From Bugula neritina (Eukaryota > Bryozoa > Gymnolaemata > Cheilostomatida > Bugulidae): 64,000 bases of DNA. Below the pieces are notes generated by a model. It was not told the origin of the DNA. It made no database searches and was given only the letters and a program-made list of their open reading frames with translations. Below are positions 1 to 12,400 of this stretch, piece by piece; the first letter of the stretch is position 1, and each line of letters starts with the position of its first letter. Location of the stretch: contig OZ037768.1 of assembly GCA_964035545.1 (NCBI GenBank), positions 729,501-793,500 of the forward strand. The letters run 5' to 3'. The translations under genes were made by a program, and so were the position numbers.

Positions 1-788
1 ATAACTAGTTAGAGTAGGTTACTATATAACTAATTAGAGTAGGATACTATATAACTAGTTAGAGTAGGTTACTATATAACTAGTTAGAGTAGGTTACTAT
101 ATAACTAGAGTAGGTTACTATATAACTAGTTAGAGTAGGTTACTATATAACTAGAGTAGGTTACTATATAACTAGTTAGAGTAGGTTACTGTATAACTAG
201 AGTAGGTTACTATATAACTAGTTAGAGTAGGTTACTATATAACTAGTTAGAGTAGGTTACTATATAACTAGTTAGAGTAGGTTACTGTATAACTAGTTAG
301 AGTAGGTTACTATATAGCTAGTTAGAGTAGGTTACTATATAACTAGAGTAGGTTACTATATAACTAGTTAGAGTAGGTTACTATATAACTAGTTAGAGTA
401 GGTTACTATATAACTAGTTAGAGTAGGATACTATATAACTAGTTAGAGTAGGTTACTGTATAACTAGTTAGAGTAGGTTACTATATAACTAGTTAGAGTA
501 GGTTACTATATAACTAGTTAGAGTAGGATACTATATAACTAGTTAGAGTAGGTTACTGTATAACTAGTTAGAGTAGGTTACTATATAACTAGTTAGAGTA
601 GGTTACTATATAACTAGTTAGAGTAGGTTACTATATAACTAGTTAGAGTAGGATACTATATAACTAGTTAGAGTAGGTTACTATATAACTAGTTAGAGTA
701 GGTTACTATATAACTAGTTAGAGTAGGTTACTATATAACTAGTTGGAGTAGGTTACTATATAACTAGTTAGAGTAGGTTACTAGATAA
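1..788. repeat. 25-bp minisatellite
   Basis: About 32 tandem copies of a 25-bp unit built around ACTAGTTAGAGTAGGTTACT, with 20-21-bp deletion variants lacking AGTT and point variants (GGATACTA, TTACTGTA). It starts at the window edge, so its full length is unknown. It lies in the intron upstream of the first recognised exon of the plus-strand gene that ends at 1797. Confidence 0.95.
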
Positions 789-811
789 TGCTGTTATACT
801 GATGTTTACAG

Positions 812-1797
812 AGAGCACTGTGAGCTGTTGGTCTACCCATCTGTCCCAGATATTACAGAACACGAAGTTTCACTGGTGGGTTTGCAGTTATCTCTCTTGA
901 TTGCCAATAACATAATCAATATATTATTTTCAATCACCAATATAATTTAATATTTAATGTACGGCAAATACTAATGATAAACTTATTCTCCAATAAAGTA
1001 ATTGCCCTTGCTATAGATGGTAGAAGACATAGAGAGTTTAGGGGATTTAAAGCACAGTGGTGTAGCTGATGATCCCCGACTGCATGACTGGTTTAACTTG
1101 AGAGATGAAGAACTGGCCTTCAAGCGACGAGAGTATGTAATGAAGTAGTAGTAGTGCTATGAGTGTATTTCAGTTAGCAGAGTTGTGTGTTGTATTATTG
1201 AGTGTGTTTCAGTTAGCAGAGTTCTGTGTTGTATTATTGAGTGTGTTTCAGTTACCAGAGTTTGCGCCGGGCCGAATTGGTCAACACCCACGAGCAGACT
1301 TATGAAGCCCCGGAAATGATGCGGGATGAATACTTTCAAGTTGCCCGCAATGAGCTCTACAACTCTGTAAGTGATCTCTATGTTAGGATATTGAAAGTCA
1401 TGCACGAGACATTTCCAAATATTTCATTCATTATTTGATGAATCAAATTTTGTAATATTTGTTCAGGCGAGTTGTTCTGTATGAGAAATTAAACTAGAGC
1501 TGTTGATATTTGCTGTTGATAATGCTGCCATAATTGGAGTCAATTAGAAGTCAAGCAACTCTCTTAGCTACATTTTCTGTGACTTGAAATGGCTCCCATG
1601 TTATAGAAATGTGTTAGAAGACATTAAATATAATGTCTACATGGCAGTATTTAGCATGTACTATTCTGATGCAGGCACCAGGGTGGCGGTACGAGACGGG
1701 TTGGGACCCCGCCCTCCAGTCCAAGTGGAAGATAGCCCTAGGCCAGAGACTTGTGCCAGACAAAACTGATCGCCGACACTTCTGGGTGCCAGCCTAG
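812..1797 (+). CDS. 3' end of an unrecognised multi-exon gene
   Basis: Four exons join in one frame: 812-875 (enters with one base of a split codon), 1017-1132, 1252-1366 and 1675-1797 with TAG stop. All have GT donors and AG acceptors, and phases agree, giving the last 138 residues of a protein whose 5' part lies outside the window. The tail is rich in charged and aromatic residues: HDWFNLRDEE, then RAELVNTHEQTYEAPEMM, then GWRYETGWDPALQSKWK, and it ends with HFWVPA. I do not recognise the family. The regular Trp/Tyr pattern and clean phasing suggest a genuine conserved protein, and a ciliary or cytoskeletal protein is only a guess. It is convergent with the helicase gene, whose stop is at 2236. 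Function is left open. Confidence 0.65.
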
Positions 1798-1801
1798 ACC
1801 G

Positions 1802-1960
1802 ATTAGCTACTCTTTACTATTGACTAGTTAATAGTTAGTAGCTACTAGTTAATAGTTAGTAGCTACTAGTTGATAGTTAGTGGCTACTAGTTGATGGTAG
1901 CTTCTAGTTATTAGTAGTTATTAACTACTAGTTAATAGTTAGTAGTTACTAGCTACTGCA
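1802..1960. repeat. Palindromic TAGTTA/CTAGTAG repeat
   Basis: Imperfect tandem copies of TTAATAGTTAGTAGCTACTAG. The core AGTAGCTACT is self-complementary, so the stretch can form hairpins. It lies just after the stop of the upstream gene, in its 3' flank. A related block sits at 25075-25240. Confidence 0.8.
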
Positions 1961-2042
1961 TTTACATTTCACGTGTCAATATTTGATTATTACTCAGTTG
2001 TATTGTAATGTATGGTGTGTTTGAATTTATAACAAACAAAGT

Positions 2043-2048
2043 AATAAA
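2043..2048 (+). terminator. Poly(A) signal AATAAA
   Basis: Canonical AATAAA 246 nt after the TAG of the plus-strand gene ending at 1797, followed by AT-rich sequence. It is the best candidate poly(A) signal for that gene. The remaining 1798-2235 interval is AT-rich 3' flank shared by two convergent genes, with nothing else evident. Confidence 0.45.
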
Positions 2049-2235
2049 AGTTGGATATAAAATATTAAATTTGCTACTTTTTACCCTAGCCAAGGAATGG
2101 AATAAAATTGTAAAAATTAATACAATATTTTCAATTATTTACAATTGAACATGTATACATTGCATATAAAATAACATAAATACTATGTTACAATTACTTG
2201 CACACATATACTAACAAAATTAATGTGTGCCTAAA

Positions 2236-5200
2236 CTAAGATGTGTACAGGCTCGCAGCAAATACTATGTCTCGCTTTATACTCGTTGATGCGTCTTCCA
2301 TTTTCCTACCGATGATTGGGTTGCCGATGACTCTGGCAGCGTCTTTGACGTCTCTCAGCAACTCATCTAGTCTCTGGATACACCGTATTATGATGCCTTC
2401 CTGTACATCTGTCAACTCTATGATCTCATTGAACGGCTGCAATGAGTAACCAATAAAGTGCTGCCACATATCTGCTAGGATTTCTCATCAGCAGAGAATT
2501 GCTTACTTGAGTAAATGATAAAGAATATGTGAAGACAACCTTAGCTCAGTTCTCGCCTAACTTCATATTTACTCTGGTAAAAAGAGCCTTAAATCAAACA
2601 AGCTAACTAGCATACATACGTTGATAACTGCCTTATTTATTCGTACAAATTGCAACTATACTATAACTATCTACAAGTAAATATTCCAGTTATACAATAC
2701 ATCAGCTCTAGAATTTGCTATTAATCAGGAAGTTCATAAAGACTGCTCACTTACCGTGCCTCTAGCCCACTCGTATACAACTTCCACTAGACCAAACTTA
2801 AACTCAGCCACATAGTCCTCCACTACAAAGTCTCTCACATATTTCTTCTGTACTTCTCCCAGTTCACGAGCAACACACGTAATAGTTTCCACACCCTGGT
2901 GACAAGTAGAACCACTAATATATTCACTAGATAAGTTGAGACTCTAAATGAGAATAACCAAACATGTTATGATTCTACATTTCAACCAAGTTAGCCAATA
3001 GGAAAGGAGGGTGAGTTAAGAGATGAGAAGAATGCATGCCTACCAGGAATTTACTCGTGTTGCCAATAACTATGTACAACAACCACCATCACACATATTA
3101 CATTCTCTCAAAAAACTACAAACCAAGTTGAGAAGATGAAAGACTGAGAGTATAAGACATGGATATAGATATTACCTTCTGCAGAGAAGAGTTGAGGTTA
3201 GGTTTCGAGCAGTTCTTTTGCTCAAACACAACACAAGAGAGAAGAGCCGCGATCTCAGTGTAGTGGCGACCTTCCATCACGTTCTGGAAGATTAACTCCG
3301 TAACCAACAGTTCCTGCTGCTTGATCTCACAAGCTACTTTACCCTGATGGCAGCAGTGAACAGAGTCAGTAGTATTAGTAGATAGGGTCAGGAGTAATAG
3401 TCAGTAGGTTTCAAGTGCAGACAACTTCTTGGCAAAGTTTGATTCTCTCACCAAGCAATGATTAAATTCTTTGCAGTATGCTTTGATTTTGCATCTTCTT
3501 ATCTTAGCCTTTATAAGCTGAACGTTGGCATTGTTTAAGATGCCTTACATGATGTTTACATGATTTCATGTAATGAATTTAAAGCAACTTTAATAAACAA
3601 CAAAAGCATAGAATTTAAACACACAGTGTTGGACACGTAGTAAACACAACTAGACATAGTATGTCAGCCAACCTTGAGTCTGACGACGCCAGCCCCGTCG
3701 GTGTACTCGAGTTCGTGCAAGACTCGCAGCCTCTCCTTGTACTCAGGAAGTAAAGTCAGACTCGCATCAGAGAGTTTAAATTTAACCGACTCGAGTTCTT
3801 CCTTCAGTGCCATGTCTGCGCTAACGACCTTGAACTGCGACATCATTGAAACAAATCTACATCTACGAGCTAACATTAACAATGACTTGTAATGAGAGGT
3901 GAAGGTGAAAATAGACTTAAAGTGCACTTAGCAACAGACAAGCACACACTGACACCCACTGAAGTAGTATAACTTGAAGCAGAAAGCTATAACAGCTAGC
4001 ACTGATTTCACTACAGAATAAGAGGATGGAAATACACTACTCACATGTTCCGCAAAGTTGCTGCATTTTGTAGAGGTAAATGAGTCCAAGGACTGTCTTA
4101 GAGAACTGAGGCTAGAGTAGTCGCCAACCGTATCTATATCTCGCAGGTGGAACTCCGCTACAGGGTTCACTTCAGTCAAAACTTCCATACTGAGAGAAGA
4201 CAGGCTAGATACCAGCTCAAGGGTGGCTTGACTCGGCGGGTCATCTCTAAGAAATCACATCACATGACATAGAGCTGTAGGTGTAGTATAGCAGACCCCA
4301 GGTGTAGTATAGCAGACCCCAGGTGTAGTATAGCAGACCCCAGGTGTAGTATAGCAGACCCCAGGTATAGTATAGCAGACCCCATGTGTAGTGTAGCAAA
4401 CCCCAGGTGTAGTGTAGCAGACCCCATGTGTAGCGTAGCAAACCCTAGGTGTAGTATAGCACACCCTAGGTGTAGTATAGCAGACCCCAGGTGTAGTATA
4501 GCACACCCCAGGTGTGGGTAAGTAACAGTAAACCTCGCTCACCTGAATCTCGGAATCTGCCGTCTGTCGAAGTTATCCACAATCTTCTCAGGCGCAGGTA
4601 TCTTTACAGTCTGAGTTGTAATAGCAAATATGTGTGCAGGATCGACTTCTAGGACTATGTGCTGACCAGCCATAAAGGATAGAGGCTGTGCAGAGTTGTG
4701 AGGAGTTATTTCCTCCTGTGTAGCAGACTTCTTGATGGAATCCTTCCACCATGTGACAGTGCGATCCGTGAGCACTACAAGATATTATATAAACTACGCA
4801 TCAACTCTGTATATACAGATCAACACACAGTATATACAGCTGTACGTACATACAGTATATACAGCTGTACGTACATACAGTATATACAGCTGTACGTACA
4901 TACAGTATATACAGCTGAACGTACAGTATATACAGCTGCGGGTACATACAGTATATACAACTGTACATACAGTATATACAACTGTACATACAGTATATAC
5001 AGCTGTACGTACAGTATAGACAGCTGCAGGTACATACAGTATATACAACTGTACATACAGTATATACAGCTGTACATACAGTATATACAGCTGTACGTAC
5101 AGTATAGACAGCTGCAGGTACATACAGTATATACAACTGTACATACAGTATATACAGCTGTACATACAGTATATACAGCTGTACGTACAGTATATACAGC

Positions 5201-8200
5201 TGCAGGTACATACAGTATATACAACTGTACATACAGTATATACAACTGTACATACAGTATATACAGCTGCAGGTACATACAGTATATACAACTGTACATA
5301 CAGTATATACAGCTGTACGTACAGTATGAACAACTGTACATACAGTATATACAGCTGTACGTACAGTATATACAGCTGCGGGTACATACAGTATATACAA
5401 CTGTACATACAGTATATACAGCTGTACATACATACAGTATATACAGCTGTACGTACAGTATATACAGCTGAACGTACGTACCAAGACATTTGTAAGTTCG
5501 AGGTGACCGATTGTTAGTAGTTAACGTCACAGCTATTGCCTGCACGTCAAACGCCTGCAGAAGGATAACTCTGCCTGCCGCTAAATACTTGACACATTGC
5601 GGGTGGGTCACTACACCAGCCTATAAAATGCAACAGAGAACATTTTATTAACACTATAAGTTATAAATTAGTATTGATAGGTTTTTTGCATAAGTTAAAT
5701 CCTTTGTTCTTAAATTTGTGAAACTTAGTTCAAGTCAAAAGAGACAGGTTTGGCTGAACTAATAAAGCAAAAAGTTTTGAATATATCAAGAAATGTAACA
5801 ATGTTGGTACGTGTAAGTCAGGCTATGTTTTACATTGTGTCGTCTAACAAGTGTTATCACTGGAAGCAAGGAAGACAACTCCTAATAATATTTTAGATAA
5901 ATTATTTAGTATAAACTTGCATGCAGTGTGCGTCTGAGTTGCTGATAAGCTTTGCATGCCTTGTAATATTGCTCTATATCCTTGGAACAATAGAAACAAT
6001 CTAAAATAATATATGTAATATATAGCTGAAAGTATACAGTAATATAGTTATAATATATGTAATATATAGCTGAGAGTATACAGTAATACAGTTATAATAC
6101 ACAATGAGAAGGAATAAGCAGTAAGTCATATGAAGGAGATGTAAGTCTCTACCTAGGTCTTGCAGGTTATTCACCCTCTTCCGGAGAGCGTGTAGTAAGT
6201 CCCGATCCTTCCCCTCATCTTTACGACTGGAGAACTCAGAGAATGACCTCTTTAACATGTCTTGCATGCGCAACTTCTCCACCCGAAGCAGATTCAATAT
6301 CATGGAGTATGTTAGTCTGAATCTTGACTCCAGCACAGTGAGTTTACCCTACAGAGTGTCAAGGGACAATCTACTAAGTGTCACGACACAACCTACTGAG
6401 TGTCATGACACAATCTACTGGTGTCACGAGACAACCTACTGAGTGTCACGAAACAACTTTTACACTGGAGACATCTTCCATTGTTGCTAGATTTTATGAT
6501 GTTTCAGTTTAGCAGTTTCAATGTCACTATAAATAACAGGCTTTTTAAGAACATATCATATGATACTTTTTCTAATCAAGAGCAACACATCTGTGATCAA
6601 TGTTAAGCACAAGAAAAAGGAGACAATTGAGGAAAAGAAGAGGAAACGGACCAGCATCATGCGACTGAGATCTGACAACTCCGGCACGTCTCCTTTGCAC
6701 AGAATGATGACAGTTCCTGTCGTATCGAGTCCACGGCGACCAGCTCGCCCGGCCATCTACAGCATAGCACAACTCCTAACTGTGTGTTATGTAGTATTAC
6801 AGCATAGCATAACTCCTAACTGTATGTTATATAGTAGTATTACAGCATAGCACAACTCCAAAGTGTATGTTATGTAGTAGTATTACAGCATAGCACAACT
6901 CCTAACTGTATGTTATATAGTAGTATTACAGTATAGCATAACTTCAAAGTGTATGTTACTATGTAGTAGTATTACTAAATACATAATAAATGTTGAGTTA
7001 GCCTGTGAATTACTAAGTTAAAGATGTGCGGGTGTAGCGGCATACAACTCCTCCCACCTGGATGTATTCTGCCGGCTTGAGATCTCTGAAGTTCATTCCG
7101 TCATGTTTTCTAATAGAGTCAAACACAACAGTGCGGGCGGGCATGTTCACCCCCATTGCAAATGTCTCAGTTGCAAACAAAATCTAAAACAAAGGGACCA
7201 AAATCCAACTATAAAAACACCATAGTACATTGGTGACTGATTTATGTACTTGGAAAAAGAATCACTCAAATATTACATACCAATAAGATAATAAATTCAA
7301 ACACTTTCAACGCAGTACACATTTATTTTAAACTAAACATGTTTCTACTCCCCACCAGCATGAGCTAGCATAGAATGAGTAGATAGACAGTAATTGATGT
7401 CAGCATAGAATGAGTGAATAGGCAGTAATATGAGTCAGCATAGAATGAGTAGATAGACAGTAATATGAGTCAGCATAGAATGAGTAGACAGACAGTAATA
7501 TGAGTCAGCATAGAATGAGTGGATAGACAGCAATATGAGTCAGCATAGAATGAGTAGACAGACAGTAATATGAGTCAGCATAGAATGAGTAGACAGACAG
7601 TAATATGAGTCAGCATAGAATGAGTAGACAGGCAGTAATATGAGTCAGCATAGAGTGAGTAGATAGGCAGCAATATGAGTCAGCATAGAATGAGTAGATA
7701 GGCAGCAATATGAGTCAGCATAGAATGAGTAGACAGACAGTAATATGAGTCAGCATAGAGTGAGTAGATAGGCAGCAATATGAGTCAGCATAGAATGAGT
7801 AGATAGGCAGCAATATGAGTCAGCATAGAATGAGTAGACAGACAGTAATATGAGTCAGCATAGAATGAGTAGACAGACAGTAATATGAGTCAGCATAGAG
7901 TGAGTAGATAGGCAGCAATATGAGTCAGCATAGAATGAGTAGATAGGCAGCAATATGAGTCAGCATAGAATGAGTGGATAGACAGCAATATCCCTATTAT
8001 CTGAAAGCCACCAGAGCAGTCTAAGATGTTCACCTTGAGAAGACCTTGCTGGAACAGGAGTTCCACTATTTCCTTTAGGATGGGCAGAACTCCACTGTGA
8101 TGTATACCAATACCTCTACTCAGTAGGTTTGATACGTACTTCACCTGAGGTAACTCCTTGTCCGAACCCTTCAACCTATCAATACTTCTCTTAATGAAGA

Positions 8201-11200
8201 CATGGATCTTAGATTTCTCAATACTACTCGTCAGATCCACGCTGGTCAGGTGACTGGAGTTTTCATCTATCCGTTTCTTACTGTAAAATAATGTGAATAC
8301 TAAACAACAATAATAACCTGAAGGTAGAGTATTACTAACCTGAGGATAGAGTATTACTAACCTGAGGGTAGAGTATTACTAACCTGAGGATAGAGTATTA
8401 CTAACCTGAAGGTAGAGTATTACTAACCTGAGGGTAGAGTATTACTAACCTGAGGATAGAGTATTACTAACCTGAGGGTAGAGTATTACTAACCTGAGGA
8501 TAGAGTATTACTAACCTGAAGGTAGAGTATTACTAACCTGAGGGTAGAGTGTTACTAACCTGAGGGTAGAGTATTACTAACCTGAGGATAGAGTATTACT
8601 AACCTGAAGGTAGAGTATTACTAACCTGAGGGTAGAGTGTTACTAACCTGAGGGTAGAGTATTACTAACCTGAGGGTAGAGTGTTACTAACCTGAGGGTA
8701 GAGTATTACTAACCTGAGGGTAGAGTATGACTAACCTGAAGGTGAAGGCCACAGCCGGGAGTTTATCGCTTTTTCTCAACATCTCAATAACAGAGAGCCA
8801 CACATTTTTATCCTTGAATATATATTATAAAATCAGATCTACATAATATATATGCTCATAATATATCGATATAATATATATGTTCACATATCTATACAAC
8901 ATATATAATACACTCATATGTATATTACATATAAACTTGACTCACACTGGAGAAATTTCCGCTCGTTCGAATACCTTTGGGGCCCGTCGTATGCGACCTT
9001 GAACTTGCTCTCTCTTTCTTGGCAGCCAACGCCTTCTTATAACTGCAGCAAACAGGCTTGCATATTTGGTTACTGAATTCAACAGCCTCTCCCCAAAACA
9101 CTATCATTTGTAGCAATTCAGTAAAGATTATTGGTTGGGGCAATACGAGCACAACTGAGTTGGTGATTTTAGTAAATTGTCTGAATACTAGAATACCCAA
9201 GTACTAAAACACTCAAATGCTAGAACTGGAAGTACTTGAACTGAGACAAGTACTTCAGTTAGAGTGACTTATACCCAGCTTGAGTTCCCAGCAGTTAGAA
9301 TAAGATTAACTCTCCATTTTGATATTATAGATAAAATAGTGTGTGGCCTCATCACCCACCCCAACTCCTGCAGCTTGGAATTTGAGTCTACAAGCAAGAA
9401 GAGCTCTTTACTGGTCTTAGCTGAGTTCCCCGTATACAGGAAATGCTCTAACGGGACGGGACGCTTAGAAGTGCAAACGACGTGAACTTTCCTCTTTTTA
9501 GTCCGCCTGCAACAACATAACTCAGACTGAAAAACTGCACTAAGGGAGATAACTACAATAGGGAGACTATTTCACATATAAGTGTATAGAAAGATGCTGA
9601 CTTCTTATGAAAGAGTAGGATAGCCTTAGTTCTTACCCAACCCAGCTGGCGAAGTCCATATAGTTGGGTACCGTAGCGGATAGGAGGATGATGTTGACGT
9701 GCTCAGGCAACATGATGATCACTTCCTCCCAAACTACGCCTCTCTACGATACATGATATGATATAATATATAATATATTATATGATGTAATATATATGAT
9801 ACAGCCCTGGGTCTAGTATATAATATAGTACATACATATACAGTATGTATATTATAGTATAGTATGTGTATAGTATAGTATGTATATATACAGTACGTAT
9901 AGTATGTATATACTATATACTATATAGTACGGTATAGTATAGTACGTATAGTATAATATACTAGTACCTCAGCATCATTGATGTAGTGCACCTCATCAAA
10001 TATGACCCACTCGACGTCACGGATGATGTCTGACCCGCCATACAGCATTGACCTTAGAATCTCCGTAGTCATGATCAGACACGTAGCCTCAGGGTTCAGC
10101 TGAATGTCCCCCGTTATCAGCCCAACATCTTCGAAGGTAAGCTTGAAGTCGCGAAACTTCTGGTTAGAGAGAGCTTTGATGGGAGAGGTGTATATAGCCC
10201 GGGTCATGTGCTTCTTGCACAACGCAATGGCGTACTCAGCCACTACAGTCTTACCTGCGGACGTGTGTGCCGCCACAAACACATTCTCATGACTCTCCAG
10301 ACACAAGACGGCTTGCTTTTGGAACACGTCCAGCTCAAAGGGCCACTGGAAGAGTAAATGAGTCTCAGCATATAGTACCCAGTCTGTAAGGACTATAACA
10401 CCAGTCTGTAAGGTCTACAACACCAGTCTATAAGGTCTATAATACCAGTCTATAATACCTGTAGTATTGCTTACCTTGTACGCCATGTCAGGCACTCTTT
10501 GGTGGAAATCCTCAATGGGCTCGGTGACGCTGAGTCTAACAGCGAACTCGGTGTCCTTGACCTCGGGAACAACTGTCTCCATGTCAGATAGAATGAGAAC
10601 CTTAGAATCCTGCAGTAGAAGTACACAAGATCTACAATCTAAGTCTCTAACAATGGCTACTAGTATTCAGACAAAGAGTCATTGTATCATATAACTAAAC
10701 AGAGAATCTGCGAGTTGAAACCCACAAGCCTCAGTAACTTCCTGTATGCCACCGACCTTAGTGAGTTCTTCGATGACATCATCCACACCATCTCCGTCCT
10801 CCGGCAGCATGGCGGCAGCAGATGAACCAGCTTCTTCACCATCCGAGTCATCATCTCCTGAGGAGTCAAACTCAAACAGGTTCTCCGGAGAGTGGAGGTC
10901 GGTGAGTTTGATGTCAGCAGGACTTGTGGAAGTATCGGCAGCAGTCAGCCCTCCAGGGAGACCTGGAGCTACCGTTCTGTATTCTAGAAAGTTCCAAAGA
11001 AGAAATGCAAGAGAGTTACTACGGTGTGCAGTTGCTATGGTTTCAGTAGTCACCTTCTGAGGGAGCTTGAGATTTGCTGACTTTAACTAACATAATATTA
11101 CTACATGCTGTGAAAAAGATAAGCTGGCGCCACTAAGGCAATCGTCTTCTCTACCAAAACTTTTAATAGAATGCTTTTTTTCCCAGATCATAGAATTCAG

Positions 11201-12400
11201 TTTTCCCATGCATCTATTTATATTTTCTATTTCAGTAAATCTCACATTATCAGTGAGAGAGAAACCAGAAACCTTTTTATTCATCAAAAACGTTAAATAG
11301 AACAAAAAACAATTAGATAGAAGAAAATATAAATTTGACAAAATTTAATAAAAAATTTCCAACAGTCACAGCAACACTTGGAATGTCTTAAGAGAGATGA
11401 GCGATACGCCACCTTTCCATTCAGTGGTGAGTGGATCAACAGAAGTATCTAGTGGTGGATCAAAACCCCCAGGCCAGAAGGGAAGATTGCTGGAGCTTCC
11501 CTTGACACCACTGCCAGGTTCAGGAGCTCTTAGCATAGAAAAGCTGTCTGCAGCTGAGCAGCCAGACCCGCTGTTTACTCTCTACAAACAGAACAGAGGT
11601 GCTTGCTTTCAGAGATCACTCAGAGTCGCCACTCAACTGGTATAACAGATATGGCCTTGGTGCTGGGAAAGGGAGTCAGACTGCAAACACCAACCTCAGT
11701 AAACGCAAGTACTTCCCCCGTCCGGTAATCTCGTTCCACTGCAAGCTCGTAGGTTGGTGGCAGAGTAGAAACTTTCAACAAGTTTGAGAAGTCAAATTCT
11801 CGTGGGACGTACCTAACAGAGTATGAGAGTGTGTCCATGCAACGCTATGGTAACCTAACAGAGTATGAGAGTGTGTCCATGCAACGCTATGGTAACTTAG
11901 TATACTAGTATGAAAGTGTGTCCACACAACGCTATGGTAACCTAACAGAGTATGAGAGTGTGTCCACACAACGCTATGGTAACTTATTATACTAGTATGT
12001 GAGTGTGTCCACACAACGCTATGGTAACCTACTAAAAGAGCTATTGAATAAATTGAGAAAGAAATTTTTAATTTAGAATCAAATCATTTAATTAATAGTA
12101 AAAATATGAGATGTCATTTCCCAAACCCTTGCTTACTTCTGCTGCTTTCTGTAATCATGTATTGGCAAGTCTTCTACATTCTCCAGATGTTCCAGCAGCT
12201 TCTCCTCAATACTCTTCCATACTGGTGGTATCCCATTGGGTAACTGTATTATTAACATAAAGTGAGCAAGTAGAGAATTTGAAAGACTATTTCATTACTC
12301 TGGAAGCTTACAAGAAAAAATGAATTGATTTGAAATTAAACAATGCTATACTCACAATTACCGACAGTGCATCTGCCGCCTGTTTATCATCAGCTGCCAT
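2236..12400 (-). CDS. SKIC2: SKI2-type DExH RNA helicase (SKIC2/SKIV2L), 23 exons
   Basis: Helicase subunit of the cytoplasmic SKI complex, which feeds mRNA 3'-5' into the exosome. Exons from 5' to 3': 12400-12356, 12243-12137, 11812-11695, 11581-11413, 10983-10757, 10609-10475, 10345-9968, 9743-9637, 9506-9360, 9042-8946, 8812-8736, 8280-8034, 7183-7058, 6756-6652, 6348-6153, 5973-5921, 5620-5482, 4774-4543, 4246-4045, 3834-3673, 3343-3176, 2895-2755, 2436-2236. All phases agree, giving 1192 aa, close to the roughly 1250 aa of vertebrate SKIV2L. Visible motifs: AHTSAGKT (about 293-300), DEVH box (384-387), SAT (415-417), [25 protein letters not shown] (661-671), and a C-terminal DSHCT-type region ending [13 protein letters not shown]. 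The acidic insert before the helicase core and the NLPFWPGG motif favour SKI2 over MTR4. Weakest joins are the donor GTTGGT after 11695 and a GC donor after 5921. Most introns hold minisatellites. Confidence 0.93.
4268..4517. repeat. 21-bp minisatellite, SKIC2 intron 18
   Basis: About 12 copies of a 21-bp unit (core AGCAGACCCCAGGTGTAGTA) fill most of the intron between exons ending at 4543 and starting at 4246. The array starts about 25 nt inside the donor, so it does not include the splice junction itself. Confidence 0.9.
4806..5481. repeat. Minisatellite abutting a splice donor, SKIC2 intron 17
   Basis: About 30 copies of a 19-25-bp unit of the type TATATACAGCTGTACGTACA. On the gene strand the exon ends CTTG followed by donor GTACGTACGTTCAGCTG. 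The array unit (GTACGTACAGCTGTATATAC) repeats that donor, so it begins at the exon edge and fills almost the whole intron. Long open frames read on both strands here are repeat artefacts. Confidence 0.9.
6349..6462. repeat. Short minisatellite abutting a splice acceptor, SKIC2 intron 14
   Basis: About four degenerate copies of a roughly 26-bp unit. On the gene strand the real acceptor reads TTGACACTCTGTAG and the units read TGACACTCAGTAG or TGACACTTAGTAG, so the acceptor is itself a repeat copy. Confidence 0.75.
6757..6965. repeat. Minisatellite abutting a splice acceptor, SKIC2 intron 13
   Basis: About five copies of a roughly 41-bp unit with core ACAGCATAGCACAACTCC. On the gene strand the acceptor CTATGCTGTAG before the motif VI exon matches the unit's CTATGCTGTAA with a single base change, so the array touches the exon start. 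Confidence 0.8.
7365..7990. repeat. 35-bp minisatellite, SKIC2 intron 12
   Basis: About 17 copies of a 35-bp unit (core GAGTCAGCATAGAATGAGTA) with AGATAGGCAGCA and AGACAGACAGTA subtypes alternating in blocks. It lies 44 nt past the donor of the exon ending at 8034 and does not contain the junction. Confidence 0.95.
8318..8746. repeat. 22-bp minisatellite carrying splice-donor copies, SKIC2 intron 11
   Basis: About 19 copies of a 22-bp unit. On the gene strand the helicase exon ends ACCTTCAG with donor GTTAGTCATACTC, and each unit reads ACCCTCAG/GTTAGTAATACTC. Every unit therefore recreates the exon end plus its 5' splice site. The phase-consistent donor is the one touching the exon (8735). 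The unit is not a multiple of three. Confidence 0.95.
9744..9958. repeat. TATA/GTATAG-rich degenerate repeat, SKIC2 intron 7
   Basis: Low-complexity TATAGTATAGTATGTATATAC-type sequence occupies the intron between the DEVH exon (ending at 9968) and the SAT exon (starting at 9743). The unit is irregular, and GTACTAG/GTATAG words resemble the donor GTACTAGTATAT of the exon ending at 9968. Confidence 0.6.
10376..10460. repeat. Short 21-bp repeat, SKIC2 intron 6
   Basis: Four copies of a roughly 20-21-bp unit (ACACCAGTCTGTAAGGTCTA) inside a short intron. On the gene strand each copy contains TATAG or TGTAG followed by ACCTT, resembling an acceptor, but the used acceptor (CTTCCAG at 10346) is outside the array. 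Confidence 0.75.
11813..12030. repeat. 42-bp minisatellite carrying splice-acceptor copies, SKIC2 intron 2
   Basis: Five copies of a roughly 42-bp unit with core AACAGAGTATGAGAGTGTGT. On the gene strand the exon acceptor reads CATACTCTGTTAG followed by GTACGTCC. Complete units end in the same CATACTCTGTTAG followed by GTTACC, and variants end CATACTAGTATAATAAG or ACTAAG. The exon-proximal copy is the one that keeps frame. Confidence 0.9.

Noticed and set aside
1-788. Possible CRISPR-like array
   Set aside because: Units are contiguous direct repeats with no spacers, and the genome is clearly eukaryotic; the same applies to all other arrays.
4698-5611. Several long open frames (up to 263 codons) on both strands rich in Tyr, Cys, Val and Ile
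   Set aside because: They are translations of one tandem repeat in different frames and overlap a SKIC2 intron and exon; no independent coding signal.
2236-12400. Reading the helicase as MTR4 (nuclear exosome) instead of SKI2
   Set aside because: The NLPFWPGG N-terminal motif, acidic insert, VYEWARG and ALYTS-type ending agree with SKI2; MTR4-type N-terminus and arch spacing are not seen.
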